A stretch of 64,000 nucleotides of DNA from Cardiobacteriaceae bacterium (GTDB lineage: Bacteria > Pseudomonadota > Gammaproteobacteria > Cardiobacteriales > Cardiobacteriaceae). This document shows, piece by piece, positions 10,132-18,309 of this stretch. The position numbers and the translations under genes are program-made. Below the pieces are notes generated by a model. It was not told the origin of the DNA. It ran no database searches and saw only the letters and a list, made by a program, of their open reading frames with translations. Every line of letters starts with the position of its first letter. Position 1 is the first letter of the stretch. The stretch covers positions 276,094 to 340,093 of the forward strand of contig JAUMXB010000001.1 of assembly GCA_030529365.1 (NCBI GenBank), in the 5' to 3' direction.

Positions 10132-12321
10132 ATGGCGCAGATTAGCCTCAAAAATTCACATAAAACCACAGACGATGAGCAAAAACATCCGTCTTCAGCT
10201 CCCGCACCGCATAAAGGGCGTTACCGTGCCCTGAAAATTGCGCTGGTTTTGTTGGCCCTTTTTACCACGGCAGTTTTAAGTACCCAGTATTACCTGTCTT
10301 CCCGGATTGCCATCAACTTCGCGCGCAACGCGGCGATCAACAGCCAGATCTACCTGCACGACAAATTCGTGATTTCTCTCGGGGCAATAAAAAATGCCAC
10401 CCGTGAGGCCGACAGGCAAAAATACGCCGCCTATGCCGTCAGCACTTTCAAAAGCATCGATGAAATCTACGACAAGCTCGCCAACGGCGGTGAAGTCATC
10501 ATCGGTCACCCTGAGGAGCGCACCATCCACATTCCCAAAGCCTACGACAGCATCGATGCCGCCGCCTCCGAAAACGACTTCAACAAATGGCGCACCACAA
10601 CAGTGAAAAGCCATGCCATGGTGGAAAAGCTGGAAGAATACCTCGCCGGCAAGGCCGGGCTCCCCGATCTCGAATATGTTTATGCCTTTGAAATCGCAAA
10701 ATGGGCCAAAGGTTATACCTTCCTTTTCCAAAGCCGCGACTATCTGATCGAACAGGAACGCCGCCTGACCCGCTATTCTGAAATTCTCCAGCTCGCTTCG
10801 ATAGTCCTGCTCATTTCGGCTTTCAGCTATCTCATTTTCATGGGTATCCGCCGCCTGACCAAAGCCGACGCCGAAGCCGACGCAGCACGCAAGGAAACCA
10901 CGGAAATCATGGAAACCGTTACGGAAGGCCTGTTCCTGATCGATGAAAACCTGACCATTGCCAACCAGTACTCGCAAATTCTGGAAAAAATTCTCGGCAC
11001 CCGGAAAATTGCCCAGCGCAAGCTTTCCGACCTGCTTGGCCAATTGGTCAGCCGTAGCGAAGTTGAAACCGTAAACGGCTTCATCAAGCAGCTTTTCAAT
11101 GCCCGCGTCAAAGCCAACCTGATTCATGACCTGAACCCGCTGGATCGCGTACAGGTGCACCATGATGACCAACGCGGCAACATCGTCACCCGCTGGCTTT
11201 CCTTCCAGTTCAACCGCGTCTATCGCGGCAAACAGGTCGAGCGCATTCTCGTCAGCGTGAAAGACATCACCGAAGCCGTCCAGCTGGAACAGCATCTTGC
11301 CCGTCAGCAGGAGCAAAACCACCAGCAAATCGAAATGCTTGCCAATATTTTGCGCATCGACGCGAAAATGCTGAACGGATTCCTGCTGGCAGCCAAATTG
11401 CGCATCAACAAAATCAATAACATCCTGCGTCGTCCGCACCATCGCCCGGATGACCTGCGCCACAAGGTCGATGAAATCTTCCATGAAATCCACAGCCTGA
11501 AAGGCGAAGCCTCGGTGCTCAACATGAGTGCCTTCATCTCGCTCGCCAATGATCTTGAAGACAAATTGCAGAAATTGCGCCGGGCGCCCAGCCTCTCCGG
11601 GGATGACTTCCTCTCCATGACCATCATCCTCGATCAGATTATCGAGCTGACCAAACGCATCGAACTGCTGAACCGTCGCATTTCCGACATGCGTTCCGGT
11701 AACGACAACGGCGACTACAATAACAATCAGGAATTCAACCAGTTCCTGAGCGAAGAAGCAGCGGCATCGGACCAGTTGCTGCAAGAGCACTTCGGCCGTT
11801 TCGCCTCGCAAATCGCCGAGCGTACCGGCAAGAACGTCATCTTCCGCAGCAGCGGGCTGGATACCACACCGCTGGAAGAACCGCAAAAAAGCATCGTCAA
11901 GGATCTCATCATCCAGATGATGCGCAACGCCATTGTTCACGGCATCGAAAGCCCAGATGAGCGCAAGCAGGCCGGAAAGCAGGAAGAAGGCAAGCTACAG
12001 GTGCACCTGCATCCTGTTGAGCAGGGCGTGGAACTGATCATCGAAGACGATGGCCGCGGCATTGATTTCGACAAGCTGCGCAGTCGCGCCGCCGAAATGG
12101 AAGAATTCCGCGACCGCGATCCGGCAAGCCTTACCAACAAAGAGCTCTTCGGCATCCTGTTCAGCGATGGCTACTCCACTGCCGAGGAACTGACCGAAGA
12201 CGCCGGCCGTGGTGTCGGCATGGGCATCATCAGAAAGCGCATCATCGAGCTGCAAGGCCGCATGAGCATTTCCTCAAGCCACGGCCAATACACCCGATTC
12301 ACCATCTGCTTTGGTAAATAA
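10132..12321 (+). CDS. Membrane-bound CheA-like histidine kinase with Hpt domain, lacking the CheW-like domain
   Basis: The 729-residue protein has a membrane helix at about 35-54, an extracytoplasmic sensor region at 55-220, a second helix at about 220-239, and a PAS-like region at about 256-385. An Hpt phosphotransfer domain follows with HSLKGEA (likely phosphorylated His454). The C-terminal HATPase domain is of CheA type, with N-box RNAIVHGIESPDE (Asn599), DDGRGID (639-645) and GRGVGMG (692-698). It stops directly after the ATPase domain: the CheW-like docking domain of true CheA is absent, and the usual dimerisation domain is not evident. This is therefore a self-contained sensor kinase using CheA-style chemistry. 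The next two genes encode its likely partners. The signal and output are unknown. GGAGA precedes the ATG. Confidence 0.85.
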   Translation: MAQISLKNSHKTTDDEQKHPSSAPAPHKGRYRALKIALVLLALFTTAVLSTQYYLSSRIAINFARNAAINSQIYLHDKFVISLGAIKNATREADRQKYAAYAVSTFKSIDEIYDKLANGGEVIIGHPEERTIHIPKAYDSIDAAASENDFNKWRTTTVKSHAMVEKLEEYLAGKAGLPDLEYVYAFEIAKWAKGYTFLFQSRDYLIEQERRLTRYSEILQLASIVLLISAFSYLIFMGIRRLTKADAEADAARKETTEIMETVTEGLFLIDENLTIANQYSQILEKILGTRKIAQRKLSDLLGQLVSRSEVETVNGFIKQLFNARVKANLIHDLNPLDRVQVHHDDQRGNIVTRWLSFQFNRVYRGKQVERILVSVKDITEAVQLEQHLARQQEQNHQQIEMLANILRIDAKMLNGFLLAAKLRINKINNILRRPHHRPDDLRHKVDEIFHEIHSLKGEASVLNMSAFISLANDLEDKLQKLRRAPSLSGDDFLSMTIILDQIIELTKRIELLNRRISDMRSGNDNGDYNNNQEFNQFLSEEAAASDQLLQEHFGRFASQIAERTGKNVIFRSSGLDTTPLEEPQKSIVKDLIIQMMRNAIVHGIESPDERKQAGKQEEGKLQVHLHPVEQGVELIIEDDGRGIDFDKLRSRAAEMEEFRDRDPASLTNKELFGILFSDGYSTAEELTEDAGRGVGMGIIRKRIIELQGRMSISSSHGQYTRFTICFGK

Positions 12322-12334
12322 AGGAAAAATATAA

Positions 12335-12697
12335 ATGTACCGACTGATGATAGTTGATGATTCCATGATCATCCGCAACAAGATTTCGCGCATGCCCAAG
12401 CAAAGCGGCTTCACCGTCGTCTGCAAGGCGGAAAACGGCGCCAAGGCCGTGGAAATGTGCCTCAAGCACAAGCCCGATATCGTCACCATGGATCTCACCA
12501 TGCCAGAAATGGATGGCCTCTCCTGCATCGAGGAACTGGTGAAAATCAAACCAGACATTCAGATCCTCGTGGTATCGGCACTTTCCGACAAGGCTACCGG
12601 CATCAGAGCACTTGAGCTGGGTGCCAACGGCTTTCTGCACAAACCCTTCACCGACGAAGAACTCTACTCCGCGCTGAAAGACCTCATGGAGGAATAA
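12335..12697 (+). CDS. CheY-like single-domain response regulator
   Basis: The 120-residue receiver domain has no output domain. The acidic pair Asp8-Asp9, phospho-acceptor Asp53 in VTMDLTMPEMDG, Ser81 and Lys103 (HKPF) are all present, so it should be phosphorylatable. It begins 13 bases after the kinase stop with an AAGGAA ribosome site and ends two bases before cheX, so the three genes are an operon. As a stand-alone receiver it probably acts by protein-protein contact, as CheY does. With no flagellar genes in view, a role in surface or pilus-driven motility is possible but is only inference. Confidence 0.93.
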   Translation: MYRLMIVDDSMIIRNKISRMPKQSGFTVVCKAENGAKAVEMCLKHKPDIVTMDLTMPEMDGLSCIEELVKIKPDIQILVVSALSDKATGIRALELGANGFLHKPFTDEELYSALKDLMEE

Positions 12698-12699
12698 AC

Positions 12700-13155
12700 A
12701 TGACCAAAGAACAACGCCTGCAAGTCTTTATTGATGGCGCCAACCGCTTCTTCAATGAGGTCAACAAAATCGACGTTGAAGTCTGCACCCCCTATCTCGT
12801 GGAAAACAACGTTCCCACCGCGCATGATTACACTGGCATCATCGGCATCTCCGGGCCGTACAAAGGCTGCGTCTATTTCACTGCGCCGCAGATTCTCCTG
12901 CGCCATCTGCTGCTCTCCATGGACGAACTCGATAATTCCGAAAGCGCCATGCTTGATCTGACGGGTGAAATTGCCAATACCATTGCCGGCAATGCCAGAA
13001 GCGAATACGGTGAAGAATTCATGATCTCCGTTCCGATGATCATGAAAGGTGCGCCCAATGAAATCTACCTTCCACGCGATTCGCGTTCCTATGTGATCCC
13101 GTTGCGCTGGAAAAAATACAGTGCAGCCATCGTCATCTGCCTGCGCAACGAATAA
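12700..13155 (+). CDS. cheX: CheX-like phosphatase of CheY-phosphate
   Basis: The 151-residue protein has the CheX/CheC-family active-site motif LTGEIANTIAGNAR, in which Glu90 and Asn93 match the ExxN pair that positions water to dephosphorylate CheY-P. The preceding segment GIIGISGPYKGCVYF is the family's typical strand pattern. The start lies two bases after the regulator stop, with GGAGGA inside the upstream gene's end, indicating coupled translation. It would terminate the signal carried by the neighbouring CheY-like protein. It is followed by a strong terminator. Confidence 0.88.
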   Translation: MTKEQRLQVFIDGANRFFNEVNKIDVEVCTPYLVENNVPTAHDYTGIIGISGPYKGCVYFTAPQILLRHLLLSMDELDNSESAMLDLTGEIANTIAGNARSEYGEEFMISVPMIMKGAPNEIYLPRDSRSYVIPLRWKKYSAAIVICLRNE

Positions 13156-13179
13156 TCCTTTTTCATGGCACCTACCTAC

Positions 13180-13204
13180 AGCCCCGTCAGGGGCTTTTTT
13201 TTTT
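13180..13204 (+). terminator. Intrinsic terminator after cheX
   Basis: AGCCCC, GTCA loop and GGGGCT are followed by a run of ten T. It lies about 25 bases after the cheX stop and closes the three-gene operon. Confidence 0.92.
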
Positions 13205-13705
13205 ACTGCAAACACAACCAAATACCGGCAAAGCAATCATTCCCGCACACAGAACATAACCTGCCGCACCTGCCACAGATGCTGCCCGCACTGCCCTGCA
13301 CCAGCCTTTCCCTGTAACATGCCCAGCACCAGCAATCGCAGTCCAAAGCGCCGGATACGCCTCATCCCGTCATGTACCCGCTTCAAATGCTGCCCGCAAC
13401 ATTCCGTCATCGCCGCGTAATAACAACCAAAACCCAAAAATCCCAAAAATAGAGATTTTTTATCACAAACAAGCGCTCTGCTTGCAAAATTTTCTCACCA
13501 TAAGCGCTTATAAATGGTAAATTTTCTCACCAACCCATTCCTTTTTTCTTGCTGCGGGAAAATCGCACCATGTGGCTTCCCCGCGCTCTCTGCAACGGAC
13601 AGCATCATGAAGCGGCGCCCCATCCTCATCCCGCCAGCCTTGCCGTGCATGGCATCTCTGCCGCCGTGCCGTTAAAATAGCGCCTTTTCCGCATTCGAAA
13701 CATTC
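13205..13705. other. Non-coding gap between cheX and mnmG
   Basis: Apart from S-element copy 5 (13445-13531) this gap shows no convincing gene. A 69-codon frame on the minus strand (13237-13446) has no ribosome site or recognisable sequence and was rejected. The 170 bases before mnmG should contain its promoter, but no clear -35/-10 pair was picked out. Confidence 0.55.
13445..13531. repeat. S-element copy 5 (two cores, one degenerate)
   Basis: Cores are AAGCGCTC at 13471-13478 (one base changed) and AAGCGCTT at 13502-13509. They are still exactly 31 bp apart, with CAAAATTTTCTC between. The left end is an inverted AAAAAATCTCTATTTTT-type module. The copy is in the tandem gap from cheX to mnmG. 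Confidence 0.85.
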
Positions 13706-15565
13706 ATGCAATATCCTGTTCATTATGACGTTCTCGTCGTCGGCGGCGGCCATGCCGGTGTCGAGGCCGCCTGTGCCGCCGCGCGCATGGGTGCGCGCAC
13801 CCTGCTGCTCACCCACAACATCGAAACCATCGGCCAGATGAGCTGCAATCCCGCCATCGGCGGCATCGGCAAAGGTCATCTCGTCAAAGAAATCGATGCC
13901 CTCGGCGGCCTCATGGCGCGCGCCGCCGACCGAGCCGGCATCCAGTGGCGCACGCTCAACAGCCGCAAGGGCCCGGCGGTGCGCGCCACCCGTTGCCAGG
14001 CCGACCGCATGCTTTATAAAGCCGCCATCCGCGCCATGGTGGAAAGCCAGGAAAATCTCGATATCTTCCAGACGCCAGTCACCGATCTCATCCTCGAAGG
14101 CGACCGCGTCACCGGCGTCAAAACCCGGCATCTCATCGATTTCATGGCCACTGCCGTCGTCGTCACCGCCGGTACGTTTCTGGGCGGCCGCATCCATGTG
14201 GGGCTCAACAACTTCTCCGGCGGCCGCGCTGGCGACCCGGCCTCTCTCGAACTCTCCTCGCGCCTGCGCGACCTGCCCTTTGCCGTCGCGCGCATGAAAA
14301 CCGGCACGCCGCCGCGCATTGATGCGAGAAGCGTTGATTTCTCCGTCATGGAAGAACAGCCGGGCGACACGCCGCGCCCGGTCTTTTCCTATCTCGGTAG
14401 CCGCGACGAGCATCCGCGCCAGGTCTCCTGCCATATCACCCACACCAACGAAAAAACCCACGACATCATCCGCGCCTATATCGACCAGGCGCCAATGTAC
14501 GCGGGCGTCATCGTCGATGCCTTCGGCCCGCGCTACTGCCCTTCCATCGAAGACAAAGTCATGCGCTTTGCCGACAAAACCAGCCATCAGGTCTTTATCG
14601 AGCCGGAAAGCCTGACCACCCAGGAACTCTACCCCAACGGCGTCTCCACCAGCCTGCCCTTCGCAGCGCAAATCCAATATATCCAGAGCATCAGGGGACT
14701 TGAACAGGCGCGCATCACCCGCCCCGGCTATGCCATCGAATACGACTTCTTCAACCCCGCCGGTCTTCATCACACCCTGGAAACCCGCACCATTGCCAAC
14801 CTCTATTTCGCCGGCCAGATCAACGGCACCACCGGCTACGAGGAAGCGGGCGCGCAAGGCATCCTCGCCGGCATCAACGCCGCGCTGCGCGCGCGCGGCG
14901 AAGACGGCTGGCATCCCGAACGCGAACAGGCCTACATCGGCGTCATGGTTGATGACCTCATCACCCAGGGTACGCGCGAACCCTACCGCATGTTCACCAG
15001 CCGCGCCGAGCATCGCCTGCTGCTGCGCGAAGACAACGCCGACGCGCGTCTCACCGCCATCGGCTACCAGCTGGGCTGCGTCGATGAAGCGCGCTATCGC
15101 GTCTTCAGCGACAAAATGGAAGCGATTGCGCGCGAGCAAAACCGCCTGCAAACCCTCGTCATCAAGGCCGAACATATTGAGGGACTTGCGCAAAACACCC
15201 AGGCCGCCGAGCTCCTGAAGCGCCCGGAACTCGATTATGCCGCGCTCGCCAAGCTCCCCGGCTTCGACGCGCCGGAGCTTTCCGCCGACGTTATCGAGCA
15301 AATCGACATCCACGCCAAATACGCAGGCTACATCGCGCGCCAATACGCGGAAGTGGAAAAGCTCGCCAAGCACCGCGAACAGCCCCTGCCGTCCGCCTTT
15401 GATTACACGCAAATCCGCGGACTCTCTGCGGAAGTGGCGGAAAAACTGAATCACGTCCAGCCCAAGGACATGGCGCAGGCCGGCCGCATCCCCGGCGTCA
15501 CGCCTGCCGCCCTCTCGCTCCTCCTCATTCATTTCAAGAAACATCCGACGGAGATTCCCGCATGA
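13706..15565 (+). CDS. mnmG: MnmG (GidA), tRNA U34 carboxymethylaminomethyl-modification enzyme
   Basis: MnmG, with MnmE, uses FAD and methylenetetrahydrofolate to install cmnm5 on wobble uridine of several tRNAs. The 619-residue protein has the N-terminal FAD loop [19 protein letters not shown] and the family blocks [43 protein letters not shown], and [20 protein letters not shown]. The C-terminal helical region binds MnmE and tRNA. Its stop codon overlaps the start of a 72-residue reading frame. No mnmE or rsmG is adjacent, although rsmG often follows mnmG elsewhere. Confidence 0.97.
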   Translation: MQYPVHYDVLVVGGGHAGVEAACAAARMGARTLLLTHNIETIGQMSCNPAIGGIGKGHLVKEIDALGGLMARAADRAGIQWRTLNSRKGPAVRATRCQADRMLYKAAIRAMVESQENLDIFQTPVTDLILEGDRVTGVKTRHLIDFMATAVVVTAGTFLGGRIHVGLNNFSGGRAGDPASLELSSRLRDLPFAVARMKTGTPPRIDARSVDFSVMEEQPGDTPRPVFSYLGSRDEHPRQVSCHITHTNEKTHDIIRAYIDQAPMYAGVIVDAFGPRYCPSIEDKVMRFADKTSHQVFIEPESLTTQELYPNGVSTSLPFAAQIQYIQSIRGLEQARITRPGYAIEYDFFNPAGLHHTLETRTIANLYFAGQINGTTGYEEAGAQGILAGINAALRARGEDGWHPEREQAYIGVMVDDLITQGTREPYRMFTSRAEHRLLLREDNADARLTAIGYQLGCVDEARYRVFSDKMEAIAREQNRLQTLVIKAEHIEGLAQNTQAAELLKRPELDYAALAKLPGFDAPELSADVIEQIDIHAKYAGYIARQYAEVEKLAKHREQPLPSAFDYTQIRGLSAEVAEKLNHVQPKDMAQAGRIPGVTPAALSLLLIHFKKHPTEIPA

Positions 15566-15780
15566 AATTCAAACTCTTCGGCGCCACCATCCCCAAACTC
15601 GAATGGCAGAAACTGAAAAGCAAGCAGAAAAACGTGCCCGATCTCTACCGCAGCGCCGTGCCTGGCGGCTGGCTGATGACAAGCGGCGGCGAACATGCCG
15701 CGCTCGTTTTCATTCCCGATGCCGACCACGAATGGGATGGCAATTCCTTTCCCGTGCAGGATGACAACGACGATTATTGA
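15562..15780 (+). CDS. Small protein of unknown function, coupled to mnmG
   Basis: This 72-residue frame starts at an ATG that overlaps the mnmG stop as ATGA, with GGAG nine bases upstream, so it is very likely translated. It has a basic first half ([18 protein letters not shown]) and an acidic C-terminus (DDNDDY), with no signal peptide or membrane helix. I do not recognise the family. Coupling to mnmG suggests, but does not show, a role near tRNA modification. Confidence 0.65.
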   Translation: MKFKLFGATIPKLEWQKLKSKQKNVPDLYRSAVPGGWLMTSGGEHAALVFIPDADHEWDGNSFPVQDDNDDY

Positions 15781-16184
15781 GCCAAGCCCACTGTTCGGGA
15801 CAAAACCCGTTCATGTGATGATTGCCCGCAAGGCGGGCGCAGGCGGCTGGTGAGTTTTGCAAGGTTGCGGAGCCTGTCGAAGCATTTTGCACATTGCGCG
15901 CTTGTCGCCTGTCGGCAGGCGCAATAACCGGGTTGAAATGCAGCACCAGCAACGATCAGCGCGCGACAGCGGGCTAAAGCATTTTCGATTCAAATGTGAA
16001 CGGAGCTTAAAGCCCCAATCTCGCTGCGCGAGTTCTTCGAATCCCGTGGGACTCGTCAGAACTCGCGCAGCAAGATTGGGGTTGGGGTGAGGACAGAAAC
16101 AAAGCTTCCCGCATCTTTGCTTCAACAAATCTTGCCATTAAATGAATCAAAAAAGCTCTAATATCCACGCCTCAAGCCCGTGGT
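15781..16184. other. Non-coding gap after the mnmG unit, with repeat debris
   Basis: No convincing gene is present. The stretch contains several short inverted repeats, including GCCCGCAAGGCGGGC near 15828 and the large hairpin at 16013-16081. GAGCCTGTCGA-like text near 15870 recurs at 40030, so part of the region looks like remnants of dispersed repeats. Confidence 0.5.
16013..16081. repeat. Large inverted repeat (24-bp arms, one mismatch)
   Basis: Arms 16013-16036 and 16058-16081 are complementary at 23 of 24 positions, around a 21-base loop that itself contains TCCCGTGGGA. As RNA this makes a very stable long hairpin. No T-run follows, so it is not a standard terminator. It lies in the convergent gap before the pseudoazurin gene and resembles a non-autonomous repeat. 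Confidence 0.8.
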
Positions 16185-16262
16185 GTTTTTTCTCATCAAC
16201 AAGCGCTTACCATAAGAATTTTTCTCACAATAAGCGCTTATTCATGATAAAAAACCTCTATT
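16185..16262. repeat. S-element copy 6 (two cores, convergent gap)
   Basis: Cores at 16201-16208 and 16232-16239 are 31 bp apart, with an AAGAATTTTTCTCA module between. The right end GATAAAAAACCTCTATTT lies about 26 bases from the pseudoazurin stop. The copy lies between the convergent 72-residue frame and the pseudoazurin gene. Confidence 0.87.
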
Positions 16263-16288
16263 TCAGGCAGTTTTTTGTATAAGCATCC

Positions 16289-16837
16289 TTACGGTTTCGT
16301 TGCTGCCCCTTTTTCAGCGCCCGGTTGCGCAGCACTTTTCGGCAAGGTATCACCCTTCACTATAATTTCGGCGATTTCGGGAACGCCGCTCAAATCAATC
16401 TGGTTCAGGTATTCTTCCCAACGTCCCTTGTTGCTCATGGCGCGGCGTTCCAGTTTGGGCGCCATGTCTGTTGCTGCCTTGAGGTTTTCCGGTTTGCCGA
16501 CCTGAATCACGCCAACCATGTTCATCATCTGGTGCGGCGGGCAGACGTAGAGATAAACGCCTTCCTTATTCAACGTTACGCTGAAGCGCTGGTCAAGCTC
16601 GCTTTTGAAGGCTTCCGCGCCATCGGGCACGAGTTTGCTCTCCACCCAGTGGCTTTTGTTGACGGGCACGAAAGTTACCGTATCGCCGGGTTCGATTTTC
16701 AGGAATGGCGGATCAAAGACCATGGGCTGGTCGCCTTTCATGTCGAGCATCTGCACTTCGTGCTCGGCAGCATGGGCTGCCGTGAAGGCAAGGACGGCAA
16801 GCGCGGAAACGATGGTTTTGGAAAGGCTGTGTTTCAT
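16289..16837 (-). CDS. Pseudoazurin-like type-1 (blue) copper protein
   Basis: This is a periplasmic cupredoxin, a small electron carrier. In relatives it delivers electrons to copper nitrite reductase or a peroxidase. The 182-residue protein has a signal peptide ending AHAAE (about residue 23), the first copper ligand His in NKSHWVES, and the C-terminal ligand loop VCPPHQMMNM, whose Cys-x2-His-x4-Met spacing is that of pseudoazurin. The start at 16837 has GGAG eight bases upstream; a longer open frame to 17200 runs into the next gene and is not used. The C-terminal 50 residues (AMSNKGRWEEYLNQIDL) extend beyond the usual cupredoxin fold. The upstream gene encodes another exported protein. Confidence 0.88.
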   Translation of the reverse strand: MKHSLSKTIVSALAVLAFTAAHAAEHEVQMLDMKGDQPMVFDPPFLKIEPGDTVTFVPVNKSHWVESKLVPDGAEAFKSELDQRFSVTLNKEGVYLYVCPPHQMMNMVGVIQVGKPENLKAATDMAPKLERRAMSNKGRWEEYLNQIDLSGVPEIAEIIVKGDTLPKSAAQPGAEKGAATKP

Positions 16838-16899
16838 GAATGGCTCCATTGGCTGTGAAATACCCGTCCCGGAGAGGCTTTCCGGGGCGGGCGGAAAGG

Positions 16900-17373
16900 T
16901 CAGATGACCCGGTTCTTGCGCCCGCTGTCTGTGACTTCGGGCTGGTTGTCGGTGTTGACGTAATTGTCCTCGCCGCTGAAGGTGACTTTGCCGTATTCGC
17001 GGCCCAGCAGGCCGTTGTGGCTGCCGGAAATGTCGGCGCTGCCAACCTTCGTCATGTTGAGCGTATTGTGGTCGCCCGCGACTTCCAGCGCTTCCACGTC
17101 GCGATTGAGCACGGTCACATGGCTGCCTTCCACGCGGATGCTTTGCGCTTTTTCCACATTGAGCCTGCCGTTGGAAGCGGTGATGACGATATTGGCGCAT
17201 TCGCCGCGCAGCACCACGCGGAAATTGTCTTCCTTGAAATGGATGTCCTGGCCGTTGCAGTCGCCGCTGCCCGGATCGGTGCGCACCGGCGCGCCGTTTG
17301 CGGATACCGGCGCATCATTGGCGAGGGCAAGGCTGGCGGCAAAAGCGCCGAGAAGGATGGTGGCAGTTTTCAT
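16900..17373 (-). CDS. Exported DUF3060-type protein
   Basis: The 157-residue protein has a signal peptide ending around ALAND (residue 19). The mature part is a run of short, regular beta-strand repeats rich in Gly, Asn and Val (for example VEALEVAGDHNTLNMT and ADISGSHNGLL), as in DUF3060 proteins, which are predicted to form a small parallel beta-helix. It contains two cysteines (in SGDCNG and RGECAN) that could form a disulfide. It lies 62 bases upstream of the pseudoazurin gene on the same strand, so the two may be co-transcribed. Function is unknown; the family assignment comes from pattern only. Confidence 0.7.
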   Translation of the reverse strand: MKTATILLGAFAASLALANDAPVSANGAPVRTDPGSGDCNGQDIHFKEDNFRVVLRGECANIVITASNGRLNVEKAQSIRVEGSHVTVLNRDVEALEVAGDHNTLNMTKVGSADISGSHNGLLGREYGKVTFSGEDNYVNTDNQPEVTDSGRKNRVI

Positions 17374-17457
17374 GTGCTTGTCTCCTTTGTTAAAAACGAT
17401 GGGCGCTGCCCCATGCGCATCTTAACGCCCTCTGGATTGTTTTTCAAAAAAACCATA

Positions 17458-17516
17458 GAAATAGTATTTTTTTACCGTTATAAGCGCTTCATGGTGGTAA
17501 AAATATACTATTTTTA
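17458..17516. repeat. S-element copy 7 (one core, symmetric)
   Basis: A single AAGCGCTT core (17482-17489) is flanked on both sides by inverted AAATAGTATTTTTTTACC and GGTAAAAATATACTATTT modules, which makes this the simplest fully symmetric copy. It lies 20 bases after the stop of the ABC ATPase gene and upstream of the DUF3060-type gene. Confidence 0.9.
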
Positions 17517-17535
17517 CACTAAATATAATGAATTA

Positions 17536-18309
17536 TCACTCGCCACGCAGCGCGCGTTGCGGTATCACCACCGGCTGCCCGGCATGACTTTGCATAAGCG
17601 CAATTTCCACGCGGTAGAGACGCTCGACAATCTCCTGCCGCAACACCGTTTGCGGGCTGCCCTGCGCCTGAATGGCAGCATTGGCGAGCAGGAGGATTTC
17701 GTCGGCAAACTGCGCGGCGAGATTGAGATCGTGCAGAATCATCAGGGTGATGAGGTTGCGCTCGCGCGTGTGGCGCCGCACCTCTTCGAGCAGCACGCAC
17801 TGGTGATGCATGTCCAAAGCGCTGACCGGCTCATCGAGCAGCAAAACCTGCGGCTCGCGCAACAGCACCTGCGCAAACATCACCATCTGCCGCTGCCCGC
17901 CGGAAAGCTGGAGCACGTCGCGGCTTGCGAGATGCACAATGCCGAGCTTGTCCATCATCGCCACGGCACGGGCGAGCTGCTCGTCGGTCACGCGCATGCC
18001 GAGCTTGTCCATCTGCCCGAGCAGCACCACTTCCAGCGCGGTCAGCGATGCATCGACCACGGTATCCTGCGGCATATAGCCGAGCGGCTTGCGCCATGCC
18101 ATGGCATGGCCGGCATGGAGCACGCTATCGTCAAAGCGGATTTCGCCCGCGTGCGGGATTTCGGCAAACAGCGCTTTCATCAAAGACGACTTGCCTGCAC
18201 CGTTCGGCCCGAGCACGGCATACACCCGCCCGCGCTCAAGCGCGAAGGAAATGCGATCCGCCACGCACAGCGCACCGCGATGAATGCTGACATCCTTGAA
18301 AACCATCAT
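17536..18309 (-). CDS. ABC transporter ATPase, iron/siderophore (FecE) type
   Basis: The 257-residue protein powers an iron-type importer. It has Walker A GPNGAGKSS (about 34-42), Q-loop GYMPQD, signature LSGGQRQ, Walker B VLLLDEPVSALD and switch His in LHDLN, the FecE/BtuD pattern. The ATGATG start at 18309 overlaps the permease stop, so the two are translationally coupled. The frame stays open to 18735, inside the permease gene, and that extension was discarded. It is the last gene of the importer cluster, which reads binding protein 2, binding protein 1, permease, ATPase. Confidence 0.93.
   Translation of the reverse strand: MMVFKDVSIHRGALCVADRISFALERGRVYAVLGPNGAGKSSLMKALFAEIPHAGEIRFDDSVLHAGHAMAWRKPLGYMPQDTVVDASLTALEVVLLGQMDKLGMRVTDEQLARAVAMMDKLGIVHLASRDVLQLSGGQRQMVMFAQVLLREPQVLLLDEPVSALDMHHQCVLLEEVRRHTRERNLITLMILHDLNLAAQFADEILLLANAAIQAQGSPQTVLRQEIVERLYRVEIALMQSHAGQPVVIPQRALRGE

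Noticed and set aside
13237..13446. 69-codon minus-strand frame before mnmG
   Set aside because: No ribosome site and no domain, and it runs into S-element copy 5.
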